64,000 bases of DNA, from assembly GCA_021812985.1 (NCBI GenBank), contig JAKAMG010000017.1, positions 1 to 64,000 of the forward strand, written 5' to 3'. This document shows positions 1 to 8,054 of the stretch, in pieces. The translations under genes were made by a program, and so were the position numbers. Every line of letters starts with the position of its first letter. Within the stretch, counting starts at the first letter, position 1. The DNA is from Bacteroidota bacterium (GTDB lineage Bacteria > Bacteroidota > Ignavibacteria > Kryptoniales > JAKASW01). The notes below the pieces were generated by a model. It did no database searches, was not told the origin of the DNA, and saw only the letters and a list, made by a program, of their open reading frames with translations.

Positions 1-228
1 GAATCGCTAATACCGAGACATCTTGAATTTCAAATATGGAAGATGCTCCTCGAAAGCAACGCCGCCGGTGAGGGTGCAAGGATGGCGGCAATGGACAGCG
101 CGAGTGAGAACGCCGGTGAGCTGATTTCCACGCTTTCGCTTCAGTACAATAATGCGCGCCAGGGTGCGATAACCAAGGAGCTACTTGAAGTAGTCTCCGG
201 TGCGGAAGCCCTGACAGCGCAAGGCTAA
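1..228 (+). CDS. atpG: ATP synthase gamma subunit, C-terminal fragment
   Basis: The reading frame is open from the first base and ends at TAA 226-228, so only about the last 75 residues are present. They match the C-terminal helix of F1 gamma, the rotor stalk: a Glu-Ser-Asn-Ala-Ala stretch, then Ala-Arg-Met-x-Ala-Met-Asp, then Tyr-Asn-Asn-Ala-Arg-Gln-x-x-Ile-Thr-x-Glu-Leu and a final Gly-Ala-Glu-Ala. This order is strongly conserved in gamma subunits. A strong terminator follows at once, so atpG is the last gene of its transcript. The 5' part lies outside the window. Confidence 0.93.
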   Translation, partial: ESLIPRHLEFQIWKMLLESNAAGEGARMAAMDSASENAGELISTLSLQYNNARQGAITKELLEVVSGAEALTAQG

Positions 229-254
229 TAACTGGCAGGATACGCGTTTAAAGT

Positions 255-290
255 AAAAGCCCCGTTCCATGGAACGGGGCTTTTTGTTTT
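255..290. terminator. Bidirectional rho-independent terminator between atpG and arginine decarboxylase
   Basis: A perfect palindrome (255-284, core GCCCCGTTCC/GGAACGGGGC) is followed by TTTTTGTTTT on the plus strand and by TTTTACTTT on the minus strand. It lies between two convergent genes and can end transcription from both. Confidence 0.92.
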
Positions 291-313
291 CTGAATCTTA
301 TTTGAGGGATGAA

Positions 314-865
314 TCAGGGAAGTAGTATGCCCGCGGCCACGACGGTCGTCCAAATGCCGCGCTTGTCGCCTTCGGCTGACTGTGTGATGTTGAAGCTCCT
401 GACGATCTTACCGCTCATCTTATAGACCTTCTCACGCTCGTCCCAGTCAGCGTTCGGATCGAATTCTATTCCGAGCGTGGTGGCAAGCATTGTTGCGGCA
501 AGGTCCTCTGCATATTCTCCGGCCTTCTCGTCGGTCTCGCCGAACGGGTGATGCTCCGAAAGGTATCCGTACTGAGAAGACTCGTTTGGTGTCGCGACGC
601 CGATTGACGCGGCGACCAGCCTGTTGGGCTCGTTCGTGGAATTTCGTGCCATGACGCAAAACGTAATCTGGCCGGGTTGTAGGAGCTTTGTCCCTTCGTC
701 GAGGGGGATACGCCTGCAACCTGCGGGAAAAATGCTCGATACTGTGACGAGGTTGCACTTCTCTATCTTGGCGTCTCGCAGGGCCAGCTCAAAAGACTGC
801 AGATAGTCACGGTGACGACCTACCCCTTTTGTAAAGAATATCTTTGTCGGGACATACAATTTCAC
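314..865 (-). CDS. pdaD: Pyruvoyl-dependent arginine decarboxylase
   Basis: Converts arginine to agmatine, the first step of polyamine synthesis by the agmatine route. The proenzyme cuts itself between two serines to make a pyruvoyl cofactor. Here the site is VSSIFPAGC with Ser43-Ser44 (numbered from the GTG start). The N-terminal [12 protein letters not shown] and SFELALRDA motifs are typical, as is the length (183 aa). The longest frame starts at GTG 863-865, but the AAGGAG box ends only 2 nt before it. TTG at 857-859 sits 8 nt from the same box and could be the true start, giving two residues fewer. It follows tyrS on the same strand with a 10-nt gap, so it is probably co-transcribed with smpB and tyrS. 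Confidence 0.93.
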   Translation of the reverse strand: MKLYVPTKIFFTKGVGRHRDYLQSFELALRDAKIEKCNLVTVSSIFPAGCRRIPLDEGTKLLQPGQITFCVMARNSTNEPNRLVAASIGVATPNESSQYGYLSEHHPFGETDEKAGEYAEDLAATMLATTLGIEFDPNADWDEREKVYKMSGKIVRSFNITQSAEGDKRGIWTTVVAAGILLP

Positions 866-875
866 ATCTCCTTTT

Positions 876-2090
876 TCATCTTCTAATCTTGTAGAATTTT
901 CGTTTGCCGACCTTGAGAACGAATGGTGCGTCGGTGTCTATGTTCGAGTTAGCGTCGGCGATCTTTGTGCCGTCAATCGTCACGCCGCCCTGATTGACAA
1001 GCCGGCGCGCTTCGCCATTGGATTTCGCCGCGCCTATATTAACAAGTAACTGCAAAAGGGTCAAATGCCCCGTCGTATCACCAAGCACGACCTCCTCGAT
1101 TTCGTCGGGAGTCTCCTTGCGGATAAAAATCTTGTCGAACTCCTCTTGTGCCTGCAGGGCGGCATCGGCGCCGTGGTAGAGCGCGACAATCTCTCTACCA
1201 AGCCTTCTCTTTAAATCGCGCGGGTTCACAGAGTGTGACTCGAGCTGCTCCTTTATCGAAGAAAGCTCCTGGATTGCGACGTCCGTAGCAAGGAGGAAAT
1301 AATTGTAGATTAGCGCGTCCGGGATGGAAAGTGTCTTTCCAAACATCTCCTGCGGAGTGTCGGTGATGGCTATATAATTCCCGAGTGACTTGGACATCTT
1401 CTCGACACCGTCTGTTCCGACCAGAAGCGGCATCGTAAGAATCACCTGCGGCTCGAGCCCATACTCCCTCTGAATGTCGCGTCCCACTAGAAGATTGAAC
1501 TTCTGGTCGGTCCCTCCGAGCTCAACATCTGCCTTTATTGCGACGGAATCCATAGCCTGAGCGAGAGGGTAGAGAAATTCATGAACACTTATGGGAACCT
1601 GGGTACGGAACCGTTTCTCAAAATCGTCCCGCTCCAGCATTCTTGCAACCGTGTACTTACTGGCCAGCCTGATGACTTCTTCGAACGACATCTTGCCGAG
1701 CCAGTCGGAGTTGTATACTATCCGGAGTCTCTCCTTTGAGAGGATGCTGGAAGCCTGCTGGAAGTAAGTCTCGCCGTTCTGTCTGGTTTCCTCGAGGGTC
1801 ATGGAAGGGCGGGCCTTGTTCCTTCCGGAAGGATCGCCGATCATTCCCGTGAAATCCCCGACGATGAGTATCGCCGTGTGTCCAAGATCCTGGAACTGCC
1901 TCAGCTTGCGGAGAACGACTGAATGGCCGAGATGCAAATCGGGCCGACTGGGATCACAGCCAAGCTTGACGTTAAGAGGAGTTTTTTCCTTAGTGGCTCG
2001 TTCGAGTTTACGGGCGAGCTCTTCTTCCGGAATTATTTCGGCGGCGCCCCGCTTGATAAGGTCTAGCTGTTCGTTAACTGATGGAAACAA
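876..2090 (-). CDS. tyrS: Tyrosyl-tRNA synthetase
   Basis: Class I aminoacyl-tRNA synthetase that charges tRNA-Tyr in the cytosol. HIGH-type motif HLGH is at residues 53-56 and KMSKS at 231-235. The [14 protein letters not shown] and [10 protein letters not shown] stretches of the active site are present, and a C-terminal S4 RNA-binding domain covers about residues 340-404. The 404 aa length is normal. The start is TTG at 2088-2090, because no ATG precedes the conserved N-terminal region. It lies 47 nt after smpB and just before the arginine decarboxylase, and is likely an operon member with both. Confidence 0.95.
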   Translation of the reverse strand: MFPSVNEQLDLIKRGAAEIIPEEELARKLERATKEKTPLNVKLGCDPSRPDLHLGHSVVLRKLRQFQDLGHTAILIVGDFTGMIGDPSGRNKARPSMTLEETRQNGETYFQQASSILSKERLRIVYNSDWLGKMSFEEVIRLASKYTVARMLERDDFEKRFRTQVPISVHEFLYPLAQAMDSVAIKADVELGGTDQKFNLLVGRDIQREYGLEPQVILTMPLLVGTDGVEKMSKSLGNYIAITDTPQEMFGKTLSIPDALIYNYFLLATDVAIQELSSIKEQLESHSVNPRDLKRRLGREIVALYHGADAALQAQEEFDKIFIRKETPDEIEEVVLGDTTGHLTLLQLLVNIGAAKSNGEARRLVNQGGVTIDGTKIADANSNIDTDAPFVLKVGKRKFYKIRR

Positions 2091-2137
2091 CCCTTGCTAT
2101 CTCTCTCCTGCGATGTATGGTGGTGGGCATTTACTTT

Positions 2138-2593
2138 TCAGACTTCCGCGTCTTGCTGGCGGTACTCTCGTTCCTGGTCGCGCTGCTTGATGGTTTCACG
2201 CTTGTCGAATGAGCGTTTGCCTTTCGCAACAGCAAGTTCAATCTTCGCGAGTCCGTGTTTCCAGTAAAGTCTGATGGGGACAAGTGAGAGTCCCTTCTGA
2301 CGAATCTTTCCAATGATCTTTCGGATCTCTCTCCTGTGCAAAAGAAGCTTTCGCGTCCGTCTCGGATTATGATTGAAGGGACCTGCGTTCTCATAGGCAG
2401 CGACATGCATGTTGTGTAACCACACTTCACCATCTTTAACCGTGGCAAAACAATCACTGATATCCACCTTGCCCTGGCGGACAGACTTAACTTCACTTCC
2501 TTTTAAGACTATGCCCGCTTCAGTTGTCTCGAGGATTTGATACTCAAACCGCGCACGGCGATTCTGAGCTACCGTTTTTTCCTCTGGCTCCAT
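2138..2593 (-). CDS. smpB: SsrA-binding protein SmpB
   Basis: Small basic protein (151 aa) that binds tmRNA and brings it to stalled ribosomes for trans-translation. Family hallmarks are the early Asn-Arg-x-Ala-x-x-x-Tyr segment, GIVLKGSEVKSVRQGKV, the HNMHVAAYE stretch and the basic tail (KRETIKQRDQEREYR). The start ATG at 2591-2593 has an AAAGG box 4 nt away. First gene of the minus-strand block smpB-tyrS-decarboxylase. I found no ssrA gene in the adjacent intergenic region. Confidence 0.95.
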   Translation of the reverse strand: MEPEEKTVAQNRRARFEYQILETTEAGIVLKGSEVKSVRQGKVDISDCFATVKDGEVWLHNMHVAAYENAGPFNHNPRRTRKLLLHRREIRKIIGKIRQKGLSLVPIRLYWKHGLAKIELAVAKGKRSFDKRETIKQRDQEREYRQQDAEV

Positions 2594-3006
2594 TCAACCT
2601 TTCCATTTTTTTTGTTGATCCTTGGGCGTTCACCCTGTATAACCATCCGAGCGTCAGTCATAGGACGACTGCATATAAAAATGCACAAAAATACCTTTTA
2701 AAGTCAAGATAATGTTGAAAGTTTTTTACCTGGAAGTACCGGGAAGTTGTGCGGGAAGTCCGCGTTTCAGGAGCAAGCCAGATGATTTTATTCCATCGGA
2801 ATTAGTTCGCCGAAATTTGAGTGGCAGATACTAAGTTCGATGAGAATGCCTCTTGCAAGAGCACAATCTGTGTGTCTGGGAAAAAGGGATTCGTGCCGGA
2901 CTCTTCCGCTCGAAAATTGACTTTCCTACGCAATCGGGTTCGAAAACCACTGGTTCTTTGTGAATTTGGCCGCTTTTCATATATTGATTTAAAAAGCGAA
3001 AGAATA
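2594..3006. other. Intergenic region between divergent smpB and glyS
   Basis: About 410 bp without a convincing gene. The smpB-proximal half is A+T rich and should hold its promoter. A perfect 12-bp palindrome (CTCTTGCAAGAG, 2850-2861) and three GGAAGT copies at 2732, 2742 and 2754 are visible. I searched both strands for tmRNA ends and found none. A 62-codon in-frame open stretch upstream of glyS (2821-3006) is not counted as coding because it has no counterpart in GlyRS. Confidence 0.6.
2958..2985 (+). promoter_or_regulatory. Candidate promoter of glyS
   Basis: TTGTGA (2958-2963), a 16-bp spacer and TATATT (2980-2985) lie about 20 bp before the glyS ATG. Fit to the sigma-70 pattern is fair. 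Bacteroidota promoters can differ, so this is tentative. Confidence 0.33.
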
Positions 3007-4485
3007 ATGGCGCAACCTGTCAAATCTGATTTGAGTTTGGAAAAAATAGTCTCTTTGGCAAAGAGAAGAGGGTACGTTTTTCAGTCGAGCGAAATATATG
3101 GCGGGCTGAACGGCTGCTGGGACTATGGCCCCCTTGGAGTGGAACTCCTCAGAAACGTAAAGGATGAGTGGTGGAAGTCGATGACTCTGCGCGACAACAT
3201 AGAAGGCGTAGACGCGTCGATCTTGATGCACCCAAGAGTGTGGGAAGCATCGGGCCACGTCGAAAACTTCACCGATCCCATGGTCGACTGCAAACAATGC
3301 AAGGCCCGGTACAGGGTTGATGTGCTGTTGGACGAGCTCTCCATAAAGAAGAAGAAGGAAGTATTGAGGGAAATAAATCCCGAAAAATTCGCCGGCCAGC
3401 AGAAGGACGAAGTTATCCAGGAAGAATTCAGTAAGCTGATTGAATCGGACGTGGAGTCCGCTAAGCTCGTTCCTCTAATATCCTGTCCGTCCTGCGGAAA
3501 CAAGGGGACATTTACCGACGCTCGCAAGTTCAATCTGATGTTCAAGACATTCGTAGGTCCTGTCGAGGACTCATCCGCTGTTGTCTACCTTCGTCCGGAG
3601 ACCGCGCAGGGGATTTTCGTGAACTTCCAGAATGTGATGACTGCGTCGAGGCAGAAGCTTCCGTTCGGCATTGCCCAGATTGGGAAGGCCTTCCGCAATG
3701 AAATTAACACGAAGAATTTTCTCTTCCGCACGAGAGAGTTTGAACAGATGGAGATGCAGTTCTTCGTAAAGCCGGGGAGTGACGACGAGTGGTTCGAGTA
3801 CTGGCGTGAAGAACGGATGAAATGGTACATCAATCTCGGGATGAAAAAGGAGCAGCTTCGCTGGCACCAGCATCCCAAGGAGAAGCTCGCGCACTACGCG
3901 AAGGACGCGTACGACATAGAATTCCTGTTCCCATTCGGCTGGGGCGAGATCGAAGGAGTTCACAACAGAACCAATTTTGACCTGTCGAGGCACGAGGAGT
4001 ATTCCGGCAAGTCCATGAAGTATTTCGATGAGGAGAGCAAGGAGAAATACACCCCCTTCGTTATCGAGACATCTTCGGGTGCAAGCAGGTCGTTCATGGC
4101 CTTCCTCACAGGATCCTATCACGAAGAGGAGGCACCGACCGCGGACGGCAAGACCGAGACTCGCGTCGTTTTGAAATTCCATCCGAGGCTCGCCCCCATA
4201 AAGGCCGCCATACTTCCTCTCGTCAACCGTGACGGGATGCAGGAGATAGCCCATAAGATTGAAGAAGAGCTTCGCTTCCAGCATCGCGTGTTTTACGACG
4301 ACAGTGGTGCTATAGGGAGGCGCTACCGTCGCCAGGACGAGGTCGGGACGCCATTCTGCGTCACGGTCGATTCACAGACGCTTCAAGATCAGACAGTCAC
4401 CATCCGCGAACGTGATTCCATGCAACAGGAACGCGTGGCTTCCGCACAGGTGCAGGCTTATCTAGCCGACCGGCTGAGAAGATGA
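3007..4485 (+). CDS. glyS: Glycyl-tRNA synthetase (alpha2, archaeal/eukaryotic type)
   Basis: Class II synthetase that charges tRNA-Gly. Residues 1-60 contain the conserved SLAKRRGYVFQSSEIYGG and CWDYGPLG segments. Cysteines 95, 98, 160 and 163 form a Cys-x2-Cys pair set for zinc. Motif 2 (FRNEI...RTREFEQ, residues 229-246) and motif 3 (SGASRSFMAFL) are intact. From ATG 3007 the protein is 492 aa, the usual length of the single-chain form. The frame is open further upstream to a GTG at 2821, but those 62 residues do not look like GlyRS. First gene of a chain glyS-DUF2461-glycerate kinase-rlmD with 4-nt overlaps. Confidence 0.96.
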   Translation: MAQPVKSDLSLEKIVSLAKRRGYVFQSSEIYGGLNGCWDYGPLGVELLRNVKDEWWKSMTLRDNIEGVDASILMHPRVWEASGHVENFTDPMVDCKQCKARYRVDVLLDELSIKKKKEVLREINPEKFAGQQKDEVIQEEFSKLIESDVESAKLVPLISCPSCGNKGTFTDARKFNLMFKTFVGPVEDSSAVVYLRPETAQGIFVNFQNVMTASRQKLPFGIAQIGKAFRNEINTKNFLFRTREFEQMEMQFFVKPGSDDEWFEYWREERMKWYINLGMKKEQLRWHQHPKEKLAHYAKDAYDIEFLFPFGWGEIEGVHNRTNFDLSRHEEYSGKSMKYFDEESKEKYTPFVIETSSGASRSFMAFLTGSYHEEEAPTADGKTETRVVLKFHPRLAPIKAAILPLVNRDGMQEIAHKIEEELRFQHRVFYDDSGAIGRRYRRQDEVGTPFCVTVDSQTLQDQTVTIRERDSMQQERVASAQVQAYLADRLRR

Positions 4486-5252
4486 GACCGGCTAGGCCTG
4501 CAATCGCCGCTGCCTCACCCGGCGGCCACGAATTCAGAGGATTTTCAAGAGAGACTTTCAGATTCCTCGGAGAACTCTACACTCACAACTCCGTGCCTTG
4601 GTTTAACAAGCATCGTGCTGAGTACGAGGAGTTCCTTATGAACCCTGCGAGAGCCTTCGTGACGTCCATAGGACCTTTCATAAAATTCATTAACCCGACT
4701 CTGGATACCGAGCCGAAGTTCAACAGGACGCTCGTCCGGCTCAACCGTGACATGAGGTTTGCCAAGAAGCCATACAAGGATTTCTTCCTGATCAGGTTTG
4801 GGAAAGCCAAGTGGGACTCCGAGCTGTTTCTATATCTCGACAGAAACGGAATGGAAATCGGCTCGTTCGTGAACAACGAGAAGGCTGAAGGGCGGAGAAA
4901 GTTTGAGGAGAATATCGCGAATCACTCGGATGCGTTCGTCGATGCCTGCGCAAGATTCAAGATCGGCAAAGAGTTCTCGGCATACGAACTTCACACTGGG
5001 ACAGAACCGATCGCAGCCAAATTCAATGCCAGACGCGACAGGGCGAAATTCGCCGGCATCGATTACATAATTTTCGGAAAGGAGCTGGCGAAGACCAATC
5101 CGGCTGCTACTTCATCCGGCCTCCTAGCTCTGGCGATGAAGACGTATAACAGGCTTTACCCTCTCTATATTTTCGCTACTTCCGATAATCCGGTATCTGA
5201 ACTGCAGGCCTACGACAACCGTATCGGACTCCTAAAGATCTCGAGCAGATGA
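4482..5252 (+). CDS. DUF2461 (TIGR02453) family protein
   Basis: Conserved protein of unknown biochemical role, 256 aa, cytosolic (no signal or membrane segment). The family signature is visible: an N-terminal FSRETFRFLGEL and WFNKHRAEYEEF region, then NRDMRFAKKPYKDFF near residue 90, and a LFLYLDRNGMEIGS strand. A short Pro/Ala-rich leader of about 17 residues precedes the domain. The ATG overlaps the glyS stop by 4 nt (ATGA), so it is translationally coupled to glyS. Function cannot be given from sequence. Confidence 0.85.
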   Translation: MRPARPAIAAASPGGHEFRGFSRETFRFLGELYTHNSVPWFNKHRAEYEEFLMNPARAFVTSIGPFIKFINPTLDTEPKFNRTLVRLNRDMRFAKKPYKDFFLIRFGKAKWDSELFLYLDRNGMEIGSFVNNEKAEGRRKFEENIANHSDAFVDACARFKIGKEFSAYELHTGTEPIAAKFNARRDRAKFAGIDYIIFGKELAKTNPAATSSGLLALAMKTYNRLYPLYIFATSDNPVSELQAYDNRIGLLKISSR

Positions 5253-6583
5253 GTTCCGCCACCGATGCATCGTCGGAACATCTCCTCAGCAAGATTGTGG
5301 AATCATCGATAAAGGCCGTCAAACCTTCGGCTATTTTCGAGCGTTCCTTTCAGCTAAGTAAGAACAGACTTGAAGCCTTCGGCAATGTCATCGATCTCGG
5401 TGAGAAGGGGAGGATCAAGTGCGCCGCGATTGGAAAGTCTGCAGAAGCCATGGCACGCGAAGTCAGGAAGAGGTGCGGAGACCGTGCAACCGGTATCATC
5501 GCCACCCCCGTTCAAAAGCGAATGGATGTTCTGGGATTTCAATTCTTTCTCTCCGGGCACCCTTTGCCGGATGAAGGGAGCATGAGTGCGGCAGACGCGG
5601 TTGAAAATATGGCGCGGAGTGCGGGGCCAGACGATCTCTTGTTGTTTCTCGTTTCCGGAGGCGGAAGCGCCTCGATCTTTGCGCCAATTGGCGGAGTGAC
5701 GCTTGGACAGGCAAACGTACTCTTCAGGCTCATGTTCGACGGCGGCGTACCAATAGGCGGAGTAAACCTGTTGAGGCGGCATTTGTCTCGCCTTGGAGGA
5801 GGGAAGCTCGCCAGGTTGGCTTCAGGTGCAAGGAAGTTGTCTTTAGTTATTTCGGACGTTGTGGGTGACGACCTCCCTTCGATAGCCAGCGGACCTACTG
5901 TAATCGACAAGACCCTCCCGTCGGACGCGCTTGATTTTCTGAGCGAATCCGGTTTCGTTGATCGAACTCCGGAGGCCATCATAGATGCCCTTAAATCTGC
6001 GGGTGACCGCGCACAATCGGGTGAGATCCCGGACAACGAGGTGAAGATTGTGGCCTCTAACCGTGATGCACTTCTTGCCGCGCAGCGGTGCGCAGAGGAA
6101 AGCGGCTTCAACGTCGAAGTGATTTCAAGATTCTATGAAGGCGATGCGAGTGAGGCCGGGAGGCTTCTCGTCTCGATAGCAAGATCAATTGAGACTGACG
6201 GGCTTCCTTTCCAGCGACCGGCCGTGGTCCTAGTCGGCGGAGAGACTACCGTGGAGGTCCAGGGAAATGGAATGGGCGGGAGGAATCAACACCTCGTTCT
6301 GACAGCCCTGTCGGAGGCAGCGAAACTCAACGGGTGTGGAATGGAATTGGGGCATACGACTTTTTTTTCGTTCGGTACCGACGGAAAGGATGGGAACAGC
6401 GATTCTGCCGGGGCGTCAGCGTCTCTCGAAACGTTCAGAAGAGTCGAGGGAGGACTTGCGGAACTTGATGTCTTCATCAAGCGAAACGATTCGCATAATT
6501 TTTTTAGAAAGTTCGGTGGGCTGGTTACCACGGGGCCCACGGACACAAACGTTATGGATATTTTCGGGATTATAATCGAATGA
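5249..6583 (+). CDS. Glycerate 2-kinase (MOFRL family, GK-II)
   Basis: Phosphorylates glycerate to 2-phosphoglycerate, feeding it into glycolysis. The two-domain architecture fits the family: an N-terminal DUF4147 part with AIGKSAEAMA and GHPLPDEGS, a LFLVSGGGSAS loop near residue 135 and the NLLRRHLSRLGGGKLA and SDVVGDDL motifs. The C-terminal MOFRL part has VVLVGGETTVEV, GMGGRNQHLVL and FGTDGKDGNSDSAGA. At 444 aa it is the normal length. It overlaps DUF2461 and rlmD by 4 nt on each side. Family assignment is secure; substrate preference is inferred. Confidence 0.9.
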   Translation: MSSATDASSEHLLSKIVESSIKAVKPSAIFERSFQLSKNRLEAFGNVIDLGEKGRIKCAAIGKSAEAMAREVRKRCGDRATGIIATPVQKRMDVLGFQFFLSGHPLPDEGSMSAADAVENMARSAGPDDLLLFLVSGGGSASIFAPIGGVTLGQANVLFRLMFDGGVPIGGVNLLRRHLSRLGGGKLARLASGARKLSLVISDVVGDDLPSIASGPTVIDKTLPSDALDFLSESGFVDRTPEAIIDALKSAGDRAQSGEIPDNEVKIVASNRDALLAAQRCAEESGFNVEVISRFYEGDASEAGRLLVSIARSIETDGLPFQRPAVVLVGGETTVEVQGNGMGGRNQHLVLTALSEAAKLNGCGMELGHTTFFSFGTDGKDGNSDSAGASASLETFRRVEGGLAELDVFIKRNDSHNFFRKFGGLVTTGPTDTNVMDIFGIIIE

Positions 6584-8025
6584 TTTCTGTAGATGATATC
6601 GTTGAATTGCAGATTGACACTGTCGCCTTCGAGGGGAAGGCTATAGCACGGCTTGATGGCTTTGTCGTTTTCGTCGCGGGAGGCGTGCCGGGAGATGTTG
6701 TAAGAGCAAAGATATTCAAGAAGAAGAAAGACTATGCTGAGGCGAAGCTGCTCGAAGTCGTCACCCCGTCGCCGAGTCGGGTTGCGGCGCGGTGCGAGTA
6801 TTTCGGGGTGTGCGGCGGATGCCGGTGGCAACACCTGAATTACCTCGAACAGCTCAGATTCAAACGCCAGCACGTCGCGGACGCGATGGAGCGCACGGCT
6901 GGCCTGAGTGTAAAAGTGGAAGATATAGTCGGTGCCCAGGAAGCATACGAGTATCGCAATAAGATTGAAGTGACTTTTTCTGAGAGACCTTACTGGATCA
7001 AGGAAGGAGACCCAGCAACGGTTGCCCTCGGCTTCCACGCTCCCGGCAGGTTCGACAAGACGATCGATATCGGGCACTGTCATCTCGCTGACGGAAGAAT
7101 CAATGAAATTTTGAACTGGTTCAGAAACGCGATCGAGCCTGGATCAAGACTCCGCGATGAACTCGGACTTACGATTTATGAGTCTAAGCCGCACGTCGGA
7201 CTTCTGCGGTTCCTTACTGTCCGTAAGTCGTTCCATTCCGGTGAATATATGGTGAACCTTGTGGTTCTCAATGAAAGCGATGCCGTGGACAGGCTGGCGG
7301 AGCGACTTCACAACGACCTGCCGTTCGTATCGACTTTTGCCTCCATCGTTAACTCTACGAGAGCGCAGGTTTCCACCGGTGAAGTGAGGAAGATACACTT
7401 CGGAACCGGTTACATCACCGAAAGGCTTGGCAAGTATGAGTTCAGAATTTCACCGCTCTCCTTTTTCCAGACTAACACAATGCAGGCGGAGAAACTGTAC
7501 GACGCGGCAGTCGCCGGAGTCGGGGAAAAGCAGGGGATTATCTACGACCTCTACAGCGGGACGGGGAGCATCTCAATCTATCTGTCAGAACTGGCGGACC
7601 ACGTTTACGGATTTGAACTGATCGACTCAGCGGTGAGCGACGCCGCGGAAAATGCGAAGCGCAACGGTATAACCAACACGAGCTTTTTCCGGACGGACTT
7701 GTTGGAACTTTTCAAGGGGAGAGATCCGGTAGGTAATTTCGCCTCTCTAAATGTGCCGAAGCCAGACCTGATACTCCTCGATCCGCCGAGAAGCGGTCTG
7801 CATCCAAAGATCGCCTCGAACCTTCACTTGCTCGGAGCCAGAAAGATTGTGTATGTCAGCTGCAATCCGATGACGCAGGCGAGGGACGTCAAAGAAATAG
7901 TGTCTCATGGATACGTCCCGGTGAATTCACGGCCGGTCGACATGTTTCCGCAAACGTACCACATAGAGAATGTGATGACGCTTGTAAAGGTTCAGGGTAC
8001 TCCAGGGAGTGTAAACCTGGGCTGA
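6580..8025 (+). CDS. rlmD: 23S rRNA (uracil-5-)-methyltransferase, RumA/RlmD type
   Basis: SAM-dependent m5U methyltransferase of the TrmA/RumA family. A TRAM RNA-binding domain occupies about residues 1-60. Cysteines 72, 78 and 81 plus a later Cys near 167 (GHCHL) form the [4Fe-4S] ligand set. The SAM loop (YDLYSGTGSIS, about 320-330), LDPPRSGL (about 397-404) and the catalytic CNPMT motif (about 428) are intact. At 481 aa the length fits. The exact target uridine (RlmC, RlmD or RlmCD role) cannot be decided here. Last gene of the glyS chain, convergent with the glycosyltransferases. Confidence 0.9.
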   Translation: MISVDDIVELQIDTVAFEGKAIARLDGFVVFVAGGVPGDVVRAKIFKKKKDYAEAKLLEVVTPSPSRVAARCEYFGVCGGCRWQHLNYLEQLRFKRQHVADAMERTAGLSVKVEDIVGAQEAYEYRNKIEVTFSERPYWIKEGDPATVALGFHAPGRFDKTIDIGHCHLADGRINEILNWFRNAIEPGSRLRDELGLTIYESKPHVGLLRFLTVRKSFHSGEYMVNLVVLNESDAVDRLAERLHNDLPFVSTFASIVNSTRAQVSTGEVRKIHFGTGYITERLGKYEFRISPLSFFQTNTMQAEKLYDAAVAGVGEKQGIIYDLYSGTGSISIYLSELADHVYGFELIDSAVSDAAENAKRNGITNTSFFRTDLLELFKGRDPVGNFASLNVPKPDLILLDPPRSGLHPKIASNLHLLGARKIVYVSCNPMTQARDVKEIVSHGYVPVNSRPVDMFPQTYHIENVMTLVKVQGTPGSVNLG

Positions 8026-8035
8026 ATGACCTCTT

Positions 8036-8054
8036 GTGGAGGCTAGCGCTCCAC
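8036..8054. other. Hairpin at convergent rlmD/glycosyltransferase junction
   Basis: GTGGAG (8036-8041) and CTCCAC (8049-8054) flank a 7-nt loop and straddle the glycosyltransferase stop. No T-tract follows on either strand, so it is a weak terminator candidate at best. Confidence 0.3.

Noticed and set aside
2821-3006. 62-codon in-frame extension of glyS from a GTG start
   Set aside because: Not like any GlyRS N terminus; family sequence begins just after ATG 3007, which sits below a plausible promoter.
2594-3006. Possible ssrA (tmRNA) gene beside smpB
   Set aside because: Neither strand shows tRNA-Ala-like ends, a tag frame or a paired acceptor stem.
3571-4284. 237-residue minus-strand frame inside glyS, and similar long antisense frames elsewhere
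   Set aside because: Shadows of real genes: no domain or ribosome site, and codon pattern follows the sense gene.
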